A DNA stretch of 64,000 bases from Alisma plantago-aquatica (lineage: Eukaryota; Streptophyta; Magnoliopsida; Alismatales; Alismataceae): NCBI GenBank assembly GCA_963693085.1, contig OY856409.1:665227591-665291590 (forward strand), in the 5' to 3' direction. How positions within the stretch are numbered: the stretch's first letter is position 1; every line of letters begins with the position of its first letter. Both the position numbers and the translations under genes were made by a program. Positions 9,909 to 21,019 of the stretch are shown here, in pieces. The notes beneath the pieces are model-generated. The model was not told where the DNA came from and ran no database searches. It saw nothing but the letters and a program-made list of their open reading frames with translations.

Positions 9909-12833
9909 TTATACATATATACATATCATCGTGATGTAGGCAAACTCCCAAATGTCTTCTATGTAGTCAAACTCCCAAATGTCTTCAATGACACCGTAAT
10001 ATGACATTTTAGCTTCATGTGGACTCTTATCCTTTGCACTTGCAAAGTACATAGTCGACGCTTGAAGAGTGACCCCACTATTTTGGACGACACTCTTATC
10101 ATCTTGGCACTTTGTGTAATATGTGAATCCATTAATGTCAAACCCTTCATAAGACATAACATTCGGTTTTGGTTTAAAGGCGAGGCATTTGATAGTTTCT
10201 GTAATATCATTTGGTGTTTGAGATAGTTGATGTAAGACTTTATCTTCAAACCACTTAGTAAAAGTCTTATTATGCTCTCTAGCAAGCCACATTGAACTCG
10301 TTCGAGGATGTTGTCTCTTTATGAAATTGGTATGTTCCTCGATATAAACACTCACTTTGTCCATATTGTATAAAATATACAAGTGAGCTTGTTCCAACTG
10401 CTCACGGCTGATTACTTTCACCCGTGATCCCAAAATTCCTTTGCCCTCCTCAATATTCTTGTCATTATCAGGAGTGTCATTACCATTGAGAAATTCATTG
10501 CAAAAATCCATAACCTCTCTCGCCACATAACCTTCAATAATACTCCCTTCAGGCCGATAACGGTTTCGAACATCACCTTTAAAAATGCTCATGTATCGTT
10601 CAAAGGGATACATCCAATGCAAGAAAATTGGTCCCAACATTTTCACTTCCCTAGTCAAGTGGACAACAAGATGTACCATGATATCAAAGAATGAAGGAGG
10701 GAAATACATCTCAAGCTGACATAGGGTAACAACCACTTCTCTTTGCAAATTATCGAGAGTATCAGGGTCAATAACTTTGCTGCATAGACTGTTGAAAAAG
10801 AAACAAAGTCTGGTAATTGCAAACCTTACATGCTTCGGCAATATAGATCGAATTGCCACGGGCAATATTTGTTGCATTAGAGTGTGACAATCATGAGATT
10901 TAAGACCTATCAACTTCAGATCTTTCATTGATACCAATCTATGGATGTTGGATGAGTAACCATGTGGCACCTTAACATTTACCAAGCATTCACAAAAAGT
11001 TTTCTTCTCCTTTCTAGACAACGTGTAACAAGCGGGAGGTAAGTATGTTCTTTTATTACCCATTTCACGTAATTATGTTAATTCTGACCTTATTCCCATT
11101 TCACGTAGGTCCAGTCTAGATTTTATCCCATCTTTAGTCTTACCTGGTATATTTAACAGAGTACCAATGATACTATCACATATATTTTTCTCAACGTGCA
11201 TTACATCGATACAATGCCTGATTGTCAAAGAACTCCAATAAGGAAGATCCCAAAATATTGACTTCTTCTTGAATGAAGAATTGTCACTCCGTGTGGCCAT
11301 ACTGCATTGTGATTTCTTACCAAATTCATTGACAATGTCTTTTACTCTTGCATAAACAACATCCCCTGGTATAGGTTTAGGTGCACTCCGTTCATCATTC
11401 CATCCATTGAATGCTTTGCGCTTCCTACGATACGGATGGAATTTTGAAAGAAACCTTCGATGACCAAGATATACAGTCTTGCCGCCATGTTTTAGTCTTA
11501 TTGAATTAGTGTTTTCTTCACATATAGGACACGCTTTAGCTCCTTTGACACTATATCCAGACAAATTCCCATATGCTGGAAAGTCATTAACAGTGCAAAA
11601 CAACATAGCGTGCAAACGAAATGTCTCTCTTGCTGAAGCATCATAGGTCATCACACCTTCAGCCCAAAGTTTCTTTAAGTCATCAATCAAAGGTTCAAGA
11701 TAAACATCGATATCATTTCCGGGTTGTTTAGGGCCCGATATCAACAACGACAACATAACGTACTTATTTTTCATACACATCCAGGGAGGAAGATTGTATA
11801 TAACAAGCATGACTGGCCAAGTGCTATGTTGGCTGCTCAATGTCCCGTATGGATTCATCCCATCTGTACAAAGCCCAAGTCTTAGATTCCTATCTTCTTC
11901 ACCAAATTTGGGGTACAATAGATCAATCTTCTTCCACTGTGGGTAATCAGACGCATGTCGTAGGATCCCATCATTATTTTTCTTAACATCTGCATGCCAC
12001 CTCAAATTCTTCGCATCTTTCGGATTTGCAAACAAGCGTTGAAACCGTGATATTATAGGTAGATACCACAACACCTTGGCAGGAGAACCAGTTTTGGACT
12101 CCCCCGAAGTCGTCAATTTATACCTTGACGCACCACATTTTGGACAATCTTTCAAATCTACATAGTCCTTTTGAAATAATACACAATCATTCGGGCATGC
12201 GTGTATCTTCTTGGCCTCCATTCCCATTGGGCACAACATTTTCTTTACCTGGTATGTTGAGATTGGCAGCTCATTTCCTTCAGGAAGCATTTCTTTCAAC
12301 AAAGTCAACAATGAAGTGAAGCTTTTGTCGCTCCATCTATTCTTAGATTTCAACTTATACAATCTCAACACAGCGCTAAGCTTCGTAAACTTAGCACAGC
12401 CTGTGTATAACGGTATCTCAGCATCATGCACAATGTTTCTAAAGATAGGAGGTGGATCGGTGTGCTCTACCCTACAACTATCCAGCATCGCATCAACAAT
12501 GTCTGCTGGAACTGGTTCGTTCACATTTACGTCATCGGAGGCAATTTCTTCTTCCACCCAAGCACTGCTATCGACATCTACTGGTTTTGATTTTGAAATC
12601 TCTCCATGCCAGTGCCATTCTGTATAGCCTTGTACAATCCCGTTGCACATGACATGACTTTTGATTTCCTCACCAGTGTTGACTTTCAAGTTGTTACCGC
12701 AATGCCTACATGGACAGTAGAACCTATCTGTAGGTTTTTTCCTATGTTCCTCGGCAAATCTAATAAACTGATCAAGACCAGATATAAACTCTGGGGTGCA
12801 ACGATTACGAATGGACATCCATGATCTATCCAT
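9909..12833 (-). pseudogene. CACTA transposase, Transposase_21 (TNP2/TNPD type), one in-frame stop
   Basis: The N-terminal half (12833-11073, 586 codons) starts MDRSWM with a transposase-associated domain (CPCRHCGN, about residues 40-47). The Transposase_21 core follows at about residues 315-520: LCTDGMNPYG, NLPPWMC, ISGPKQPGNDIDVYLEPL, DFPAYGNLSGYS, KACPIC and HRRFL. It ends in a TAA at 11073-11075. The same frame reopens and runs to 9909: PPACYTLSRKEK, GLKSHDCHTLMQQ, then a DUF4218 block (PPSFFDIMVHL, MYPFERYM, RYRPEGSIIEGYVARE) and a DUF4216-like end (YYGVIEDIWEFDYI). A 24-bp in-frame tandem duplication near 9935-9985 repeats IEDIWEF. One stop and no frameshift across 975 codons suggests a fairly recent copy. 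The stop lies beside 13-bp direct repeats 36 bp apart. Confidence 0.9.
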
Positions 12834-12922
12834 TCTATGATCAGAGAAAACAAGTATATATTAGGAAACAAGTATATATTAGGAAAAGATTAGGGTATAC
12901 ACTTACACCCTAAGTGTATAAT

Positions 12923-13869
12923 GTGATATCATTCTTATATATAATAAATGTGTACCACCTATCCCATCCTTAAACACCAAATCTCACTAGTAAGTGTATA
13001 ATGTGTATTGGGTTTTCAAGAAAATTTCGACAGCATTTCCCCGCTATTCTCTAAGTACATATGTACTTAGAGAACAAATGAGGAAATGCTACCAAAATTT
13101 TCTCGAAAACCCAATACACATTATACACTTACATCCTAAGTGAGATTAGGTGTTCAAGAACAGTCCCAAACCGGGGACTATCTAAGATTTACTCCTAATG
13201 AGTCAATCTTGGATGGGTTTCTAGGCCAACAAACACATTTGATGTCATTCTTATATATAATAAATGTGTACCACCTATCCCATCCTTGAACACCTAATCT
13301 CACTAGTAAGTGTATAATGTGTATTGGGTTTTCAAGAAAATTTCGACATCATTTCCCCGCTGTTCTCTAAGTACATATGTACTTAGAGAACAAATGGGGA
13401 AATGCTACCGAAATTTTCTCGAAAACCCAATACACATTATACACTTACATCCTAAGTGAGATTAGATGTTCAAGAACAGTCCCAAACCGGGGACTATCCA
13501 AGATTTACTCCTAATGAGTCAATGTTGGATGGGTTTCTAGGCCAACAAACACATTTGATGTCATTCTTATATATATAAGTGTGTACCACCTATCCCATCC
13601 TTGAACGCCTAATCTCACTAGTAAGTGTATAATGTGTATTGGGTTTTCAAGAAAATTTCGGCAGCATTTCCCCGATGTTCTCTAAGTACATATGTACTTA
13701 GAGAACAAACGGGGAAATGCTACCGAAATTTTCTCAAAAACCCAATACACATTATACACTTACATCCTAAGTGAGATTAGGTGTTCAAGAACAGTCCCAA
13801 ACCGGGGACTATCCAAGATTTACTCCTAATGAGTAAATCTTGGACGGGTTTCTAGGCCAACAAATACAT
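12923..13869. repeat. three-unit tandem array of long palindromes upstream of the CACTA transposase
   Basis: Three units of about 317, 317 and 313 bp begin at 12923, 13240 and 13557, each at TGAT(A/G)TCATTCTTATATA. Most of every unit is one inverted repeat centred on TCTAAGTACATATGTACTTAGA, with core palindromes at about 12979-13147, 13296-13463 and 13611-13778. Arms include AATCTCAC, AAGTGTATAATGTGTATTGGG and GAAAATTTCG. A second hairpin (TCCAAGATTTAC..AATCTTGGA) sits between units. A partial fourth copy flanks the left side (12895-12922). The array lies where the transposase promoter or 5' intron should be. A regulatory or hairpin-RNA role is inference. Confidence 0.9.
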
Positions 13870-14450
13870 GTGCTGTCATTCTTATACCTACAATCCTAGT
13901 TCTTCAAGTTAGGGTGATTATTGATGTCTTTAAAAGCATGATTGGCAATTTAGGGAAAAGTTCATTATTTACATTCCAAGCATGTCACATGTGTGCATTA
14001 CAGTTCATCATTAAGCAAGAAGGGTGATTAGGATTCTCAATATACTCAACAATATTGAAACAAAGACAATCATTTTTTTATTAATATACTGCTGCTTCAG
14101 TCGTGTACCAAACATGAAACATGCATAGAGTAACATCACATTAAAATATAAGAAGTATAACTAGAGCTTTCAAAAAAAATCAAGCAATTCACTCATTTGA
14201 GCTAAATTTTCACCATTGTGATGTACCCATTATACATGTTCCTACTCCCAGTTCTTCAGTTACTTATTCTACATGTTTTGATAAGTTACATTGCAGACAA
14301 ATGTTACTTCCCCTAGTTGACCACAGTATGAGGCAATGCCACCATGATGAATAGGATGAAGAACCAAAAGTCAGATGGATAATCAGATATCACTGTCAAC
14401 AAACTGGCTTCCTAACTTACTTCAACATCAATGGATATGAGTTACTTATC
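13870..14450. other. CACTA 5' non-coding stretch
   Basis: AT-rich, stops in all frames, no recognised motif. It probably belongs to the 5' intron or promoter region of the transposase gene, because it lies between the palindrome array and the GC-rich leader. Confidence 0.4.
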
Positions 14451-14880
14451 AAGTTACCAATAAGTAAATAACTTAAATAAAAAATAAAAAAACGACCAGA
14501 AGCAGCCTTGGAGTGCCTTGGCACCGCCCAAGCAGCCGCCTAGACGGAGGAAGGAAGGAGGAAGAAGGCAGTGCCTTGAGGGAAGAGGAAGAATGCCTGG
14601 CCTGGAGAGCAGCGGCCTGAGCAGAGACCTATAGGCAGCCGGCGCCGGCAAGGATAACACCAAAGAAGCCACCGGCGGTAAGGAGAGCAGCGGCGTGGCG
14701 GCGAGGAAAGCTGAGGAGAGGAGCGGCGCGGCGGCGAGGAGAGGAGCAGCGGCGCGGGGGAGCAATAGCGGTGGCGGCGCGAGGGAGGGGGCAACGACGG
14801 CGGGGAGCACCGGCGGTAAGAATCGCCAGACCTAGCAGGAGGTTCGCAATAAAACAGAGAAATGGGGAAGAGTTCTCTGT
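14451..14880 (-). other. GC-rich leader of the CACTA element
   Basis: Bases 14490-14840 are GC-rich and dominated by GGCGGCGAGGAGAGGAGC-like repeats. This leaves two overlapping minus-strand open frames (14454-14810 and 14540-14977) of Ala/Leu/Pro- and Ser/Arg-rich low-complexity sequence. GC-rich first exons or leaders just inside the 5' subterminal region are common in plant CACTA elements. I read it as untranslated leader, not as a protein. Confidence 0.55.
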
Positions 14881-14889
14881 TTCGCGGGG

Positions 14890-15331
14890 CTATTAAGTTC
14901 CCAAATAGCGTCGGTTGTTTCAAACAACCGACGCCTATTATCTTCAGCGTCGGTTGATAGTAAAAAACCGACCCCAAATTAGTTGGCGGGAACTATTATC
15001 AGCGTCGGTTATCCAAGGATAACCGACACCTAAAGTGGAACTTTTCGCGCAGAATTTCATTTTAAATAGGTGTCGGTGAATAGTTAAAAACCCGACGCTG
15101 TATGTGGCCCAAATGTTTTTTTCGGTCGAAAATTGGATTTCGCGGGTGCTTTTAGGCGTCGGTTGGTTATAGTAAGCCGACGCTGAATACAAAGCGGTAT
15201 CCGTGTCTGGCTGGTTTTCGAATATAGACGTCAGTTTGCCTAAATAACTGACGCCTGATATTATAGGCATCAGTTTTCCTAAATAACTGACGCCCAGAAA
15301 AGCGACACTGAACGCTATTTCTGTAGTAGTG
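14890..15331. repeat. CACTA 5' subterminal repeat region
   Basis: At least eight repeat pairs built on AGCGTCGGTT..AACCGACGCC, for example GCGTCGGTTGTTTCAAACAA and GCGTCGGTTATCCAAGGATA, ending with diverged (G/A)GCGTCAGTT copies near the terminus. Same motif as at the other end, in both orientations, which ties the two ends into one element. Confidence 0.85.
15312..15331 (-). repeat. CACTA terminal inverted repeat (right end only)
   Basis: AACGCTATTTCTGTAGTAGTG on the plus strand is CACTACTACAGAAATAGCG on the minus strand. CACTA ending with an A-rich continuation is the hallmark of the superfamily. No matching terminus exists at the left end. Confidence 0.88.
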
Positions 15332-17688
15332 GCCCATGAATGCAGAGAGAGATGATGAAGGCTTGGGTAAGGTTTTAAGTGGGACATGTACTATAATATC
15401 ATACTAAGTCTATCCTAGGGTCAGGTAGGGATAAGACTAATGGAAGTAGGAGTTTCCTAATTCCCTAGTTGCACATGACCATAGGGTCGGGAGGTAACAA
15501 CTATCATTGTATGAGGGCAATGGGTTAGGAGATTGATCACCTTCATGAACTCATGGGACCCAAAGGGCAAATGAGTAGGGCACTCTCTGGTTGCATAAGG
15601 AAAGAGGGACGACCCCCAAAAGTGTTGGCACTCTATAGACCTAGAGGAGATGACCAAGGAATGTGTGTGGACCCAAGTAGGTTCGAGACCAGTTTTCCAT
15701 GGAAGTAACTGTGATATCAAGATGATTGTGATGTAGAGACATATGTGGCACATTTCAGTTTAGATTTAAAGGTGTACTGGCGAGGTGGGATGTACCATAT
15801 CTACTCTTGGAATAGGAAGAGCTATGTATTTAGACTGTAGCCAAATGCTTATTTCCTCTTGTTATGGGAGTGAGAGATAGGACAATATGCATGCCATACA
15901 CCAAGGATAAAAGGTGATGTGAGTTGGAACATTACCATGAGGTATGGGGACATAGATGATAACATACCCTGGTGGAGTGGATGATACATGGATGGTTTAC
16001 AAGGTAGTCATCTTATGAGGATGTTTTTATCATGAGATATGAGTCATACAAGGTTGAGTACGAAACCCAAGCAAATAAGCTCAGAGTCTTCTTCATGAAG
16101 ATAGACTTGGAGTTGAGATGAGATAATAAGTGGAATACCTGGAGGTGTATGTATTCAACATTACCTAACACCTAAGGATGTGAAGTGGTAATGAATGCCT
16201 TGGTTGAGATGTAGCAGCCTAGTATAGCTAGAGGCTAGATGAGGTTGTAAGGTTAACCCTAAGTTTGAAAAAGAAGATATGTTTGGCTAACACTCAGATG
16301 GAACAAGATCTATTGAACAAGATAGTGGTTTCTTGGTTAGCCAGCCTAGGCCTTGATGCAATAAAAGGATGGTTATAGAACCTCAGATGCACTTCTCTGG
16401 AAAGGAAGGTGATGAAACCGTGATTAGAGTGGTTTAGGGTTTCTGAGGAATCAATCTTAAGGAATCATGACAATACATGAGATCATGATTTTAAGATCAC
16501 CATACACCATACTACGAAGATAGTAAGTGACAGTAGTACTTTGGATGTTTAAGATGAAGTTGCATGTGGCATGTGGCCATGCAAGTCAGGAGGTGAAGGA
16601 CGAACATTAGTAACCCAGTGCATTGATATAAAGTATAAAGAGTTCCTGAGAGGGAATGGGAGTTCGTCAATATGGATGTTGTAAGTCTCCCCCAGACTAA
16701 GGAAGGTCGGGATGCAATAAGGGTTATGGTGGGTCGCCTTACCTAGATGACATGAGAAAGAAAGAGTACTATCAAGGGACAGATCGAGTTGAACTACACA
16801 TGAGAGAGATGGTTCAACTACACCATGATGCGAGTTCAAAAGTTTTTGAGTATGACCTAAACGGTTCACTTCCATAAGATGGAAGTAGGTACATGAAGAA
16901 CTCAATGTTAGTACCACTTATCACCCCTAACTAATGGTTAGTATTATCCAGACTAGAGGGTCTGATGAGAGCATGTGTGCTCGTTCAGGGTGATACATGG
17001 AGATAGTTCTTGTCTTCTATAAGATGTGATGATCACCACCATAACCAGAATCAGGATGTAAAGAAGCTCTGCAAGGGAGGTTGTGTTGGTCACCACTTCA
17101 TTAATATGATGTTGGTGAAGGGACCTCGTGAAGGTCAAGAAAGGACCACAATATGTGCAGATGAAGTTTCTTTGATCATGCAATGGCTTAAAAGGGCCCA
17201 GAGATGACATGAGTTGTAAGCTGATGCAAAGTAGACTGACATGCAGTTCACTGGGGGGAATATGTGACATGAAAATCTGACCCCTCTATGTTATAGCTAA
17301 GAGAGTTGAGTCCCCGATGCATGGGTTCTTTTTTAGATGGTTTGGTGGAGAAGTTATGTTTGATCTTACCCCTTAGGATAAAGTAAGGTGTGATGAGTTC
17401 CATGTGTCCAATTTAGAGCACTATGTGAGGTACCCAGTCCATGTGTTGAGCAAGGTACCTAGTGAGCCCCAAGGGAGGCTGAAATGACATGAGTCACCTG
17501 TGAGGTTTATAGATGCCAAGGTGAAAGAAGTCAGAGAAAAGAATATGTGACGATAAAGGTTCTTTGGAAGCACCATGGATAGGGCAAAGTCACATAAGGG
17601 CCAATGATTCACATGTAAAAGTTTTATCCTGAATTGTTTGTTTGCTTGATGGAATTTTGAGGACAAAATTCCTATAAGAGGGGAAGGA
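15332..17688 (+). pseudogene. decayed Tekay-1 pol: integrase and chromodomain traces
   Basis: Continuation of Tekay-1 to the right of the CACTA insert. Up to about 16600 only doubtful reverse-transcriptase traces remain (VFFMKIDLELR near 16090). From 16640 similarity to the Tekay-2 integrase is readable: WEFVNMDVVSLPQTKEGRDA, then VGRLT, then past 17040 the integrase C-terminal part (GWGCCG-like stretch replaced by GGTCACCACTTCATTA, and LKRAQR). Bases 17500-17690 resemble the chromodomain end (DAKVKEVREKN, then RFFGSTMD). Stops and frameshifts are frequent, so it cannot encode a working enzyme. Confidence 0.75.
17676..17688 (+). other. polypurine tract of Tekay-1
   Basis: AAGAGGGGAAGGA directly precedes the 3' LTR TGTTACAACC. 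It follows the GAATTTTGAGGACAAAATTC box that Tekay-2 also has in this place. Confidence 0.85.
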
Positions 17689-20600
17689 TGTTACAACCCC
17701 AACTTTTGGGTTCATTTGGTGAGAAATGTGATTTCTCGTATGAAAGATACTTGAACAAATAAACATATATTTTGTTTTGAATAAATGGATTTTGTCTACA
17801 ATAGCCTTGATATTTGTTTTGTGGGCTTTATTGGCTATTGGGCGCAATAACAAAGAAGAGACAAAGGGAACTCCATTATTAATAAGAGATGGAGAAAAGA
17901 AAAATGTAGAAACCTCTATAAGGCAAATCCAACAAGGGATTTCGTGTCTCTTGGGTTCCTTGGGTTCCAAGGAGTCCAAAGTTGCATAGAGAATGCAATA
18001 AGACATGAAATTATCAATTAAATATTTCTTTGTTGAGAAATAAATTGAAAATAATGATAAAATGTGGGAAATAAGTGGAAAGAGGAATAATTGAGTTATC
18101 CTTGGTGGATTTTCGTATCCCAAGGATTACTAATGTTAAAAGGAATGCCAATGAGGAAAACAAAAAATAAAGATAAAGAGAAATCCTCAAAAAGAGATAT
18201 TTTAATAAGAAATAAACAAGATAATGAGAAATAATGGACATAGATGCATCTAGAAGGATAATAAGTATCCTTAAAAAGAAATTTCGAAATATTAGAGTTT
18301 CTTGGGATCCAAGGTGTCCCAATGAAGAAAAATAAATAGGAAAGGCAAATAAAACAAAATAAGAGGATAATGTGATACATAATTAATGACTTTTTGATAA
18401 TATCAAAAAGTGATGTTATTTGCTTTAAAAAATATAATTTTGTGGCTAGTAGATTTAAAGCCAAGCACAAGGAAGACAAAAAGAGTTAATTTTCGTATTT
18501 CTAATTATCCATGGAATAAAAGTATATCAAAGGAATAAGTTAGGAGAGAGAATATTTCTTCTCAATGAAGGAATAGGTTTCCTTTAAGAGTGGGACTTGT
18601 TTCCTCTTGGATGAACTTCTATGGGCATGGATACCCTCCCCTATTTAAGGGGTAAGACCTAGGGCCGAGTCCAGAGAGATCCAACACACCCCTCTCTCCC
18701 TTCTTCTTGTTTCGTGCACGTAAAACCCTAACGAGGGCATAGTTCTACCCATAGAGCAATGAGAGGGTTTGTATGTAGTCTTGATGGAAGCATGACGCAC
18801 CCACGACGATCGTGGAGTGATCGACCATCATCTCCTTACTCCCATCCTCGCACAACACTGACAGGAGGGTTGTAAACCCACCAGAGATCGCAGGCTTGCT
18901 GTTCATGGAACTGGTCATCCCGACCGTGTTTTGTGGCATGGTTGCAAGCGGTAGGGAACATCGGAGGTAGGGCGACCACTTCCGACGAGGACCGTAGCCC
19001 AGGAAGAGAGGGAGAGCCCGCTCCAGGTTGCCAACGACGGCCACTAGGGCTGGCTGGAGGTGGAAGATGACACTTTGGGTCATTGGACAAGTTTGCCCCT
19101 CCGCGGGTTGAAGGAGATGTAACTTACCCAAGGGCAAAATCGACAATTGGTTATGTTTTCCAAACCAGCAAGCTATTGCATGGGAACATGGTGACATGGC
19201 GCTCTCTGAATGGACCAAGTAAGGTTTTATTACAAAAATCATATCTCCTTAATAGTAGCTCAGATGAATATGCATAAAATATGAAAGTTGCTAAAAAAAG
19301 AGGGGAATCCACTAAAAATATAATTGAAGCCTGATTCTGAGTGCAATTCAAAAAGTGTGTAAAGATGATATCTTTAATGGTTTAATTAATACAAAACCCA
19401 AATATTTAGTGATTAATGATTTAGGGAAGGGTTAAATGGGTGTTTAAAGTTGATATTAAGTTGTTAATTGTAGAAAGGTATATTGAGAACAAAAAGGATG
19501 AAGTTTGCATGTAATTGGTTAATTTAGAGTTTCATGTGCATAAATATGCTTTAATGGGCCTTGAAACCCTAATGATGGTAATTGTGACTTTTAATAGCTT
19601 TAATTGTTTAAAATCATGATTAAAGTCGAAATATGATAATTCTAAGCTATTTCGAGTATAAAAGTTTCTAATTGTGGATAAATACCCTTAAAGTAGTAAT
19701 TAGGGTTTTTCTAATGGATAAAGGTAGAATTAATGACAAATAGAGTTCGTATGTGAATTATACCATAATGAACTATGAATTGGTGATAAATGAGCATAGT
19801 GATCTTGTCGTTGATTAAAAGGATAAAAATGGTAGCTTTAATGTAAAAGAGGCATAATGGATTGAATTGATGGTTAATTATGTTTTTTTTTCTGATATTA
19901 GGGTTATATGTTGTTAAAAGACAATGATGAATAGATGAGATAAATAGGGTTTGTGAGTAATCATATAAAATTAGGATTTAAATGAAGTTAAACCCTAATT
20001 GTAATGGAAACCCTAAAAGTGGACTAGAAACCCTAGGAAGCGAGCTAGGTTTAATAGATCTTGATTACATGAGTAATAAAAGGGAATTGCATGATTATTT
20101 TAGGATCATGTTGTATGTGCTTGCTTGCTTGATTTTCTTACTTGTATGGAATATTTCTGTCTCAAATTAGCCTGACAGATATGTAGTTATGCTTATGAAT
20201 ATCTCAAATTAGTTTTTTGAAGTTTTCCGAAGTTTTCCTAAATGACTTGAATTAAACTGTTGGATGAATTTAATTCATGTAAACTATAATGTGGCCTACT
20301 AGATCAGATCCTAGTCCCCTCTGTAGCTTAATGGTTTGACCTAGTACATGGCTACCTATGGGGTAGGTCCATCAGGTCATTGGATGACTTAGTACATGGC
20401 TACCAATGGGGTAGGTCCATAAAGTCACCTCGAGTCAGGGATTGGGCTAACTTTGGGCAGGGCCATGCAACTCTATAACCCTAAGTATTGGCTACCTGTG
20501 AGGTAGGGCCATGGGGGTAAGGATCTACCATAGAGAGAGGTAGTATCCAAGTCCACTGCAGGGACAACACAGAGATAGGGGATAGGTAAGGATTGAGTAG

Positions 20601-21019
20601 TATTTCTTAAGACATAATCTTGGTTGTTAAATGATAATTGGTTGATTACATTGTTATCGTAATTGCACGATTATTGTTTCCCCCACATACCAGCTTTATG
20701 GTGACCGACGTTTTGTTTTTCGGTGTTTTAGGTACAAGTGAAAAGAATAAACAGTAAAGTGGCATATGTGGAATTAAATGAGGATTAACGATCAAGGAGG
20801 ATTAGTTAGAATATTCTCTCATATGGATAGAAGTTTAGTAATCCAAGTATTTCAAAGGTATGCAAAAAGTTTTAATTTATACTAGATTTCAGTATAGATG
20901 GTAGAATTTGATAATTGTTATTGATTATTTGTCAAACCTTTGATCCTGTTAATTGGGATAATGGCTCTGACCTTCTGGTCTCCCTTAATTGGGGGTTACC
21001 AGGAGGCAGGGTCATTACA
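17689..21019 (+). repeat. 3' LTR of Tekay-1
   Basis: 3,331-bp partner of 2076-5427, from TGTTACAACC to TTACA. Differences by eye are mostly single transitions plus a deletion of about 25 bp near 20294. The TATA box is altered to CTATTTAAGG. The visible divergence is clearly larger than that between the Tekay-2 LTRs, so Tekay-1 is the older insertion. Confidence 0.92.

Larger units (their letters stand above)
7440..15331 (-). mobile_element. CACTA (En/Spm) DNA transposon nested in Tekay-1
   Basis: About 7.9 kb. The right end carries the terminal repeat that reads CACTACTACAGAAATAGCG on the minus strand. Both ends have arrays of GGCGTCGGTT..AACCGACGCC repeats, and the interior holds a minus-strand Transposase_21 gene and a Ulp1-like protease. 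Genes run right to left, so 15331 is the 5' end. No CACTA terminus is visible on the left: repeats simply begin near 7440, and the left border is approximate. The 3-bp target duplication cannot be checked because one end is missing. Confidence 0.88.
2076..21019 (+). mobile_element. Tekay-1: Ty3/gypsy chromovirus-type LTR retrotransposon with nested CACTA
   Basis: An 18,944-bp unit bounded by direct LTRs that begin TGTTAGAATCCC / TGTTACAACCCC and end TTACA. It carries a TGGTATCAGAGC primer site, a purine-rich tract before the 3' LTR and a near-perfect 5-bp target duplication. The interior without the CACTA insert is about 4.4 kb, shorter than the 5.3-kb interior of Tekay-2. It is so decayed that only integrase and chromodomain pieces on the right arm can be recognised. 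The U5 ends and 3' coding part resemble Tekay-2 closely enough to place both in one lineage. The element is dead and older than its CACTA passenger. Confidence 0.9.

Noticed and set aside
14454..14977. Ala/Leu/Pro-rich and Ser/Arg-rich minus-strand open frames
   Set aside because: They arise from GC-rich GAGGAGAGGAGC-type low-complexity DNA. Both overlap in different frames and neither has a domain. Best read as CACTA leader.
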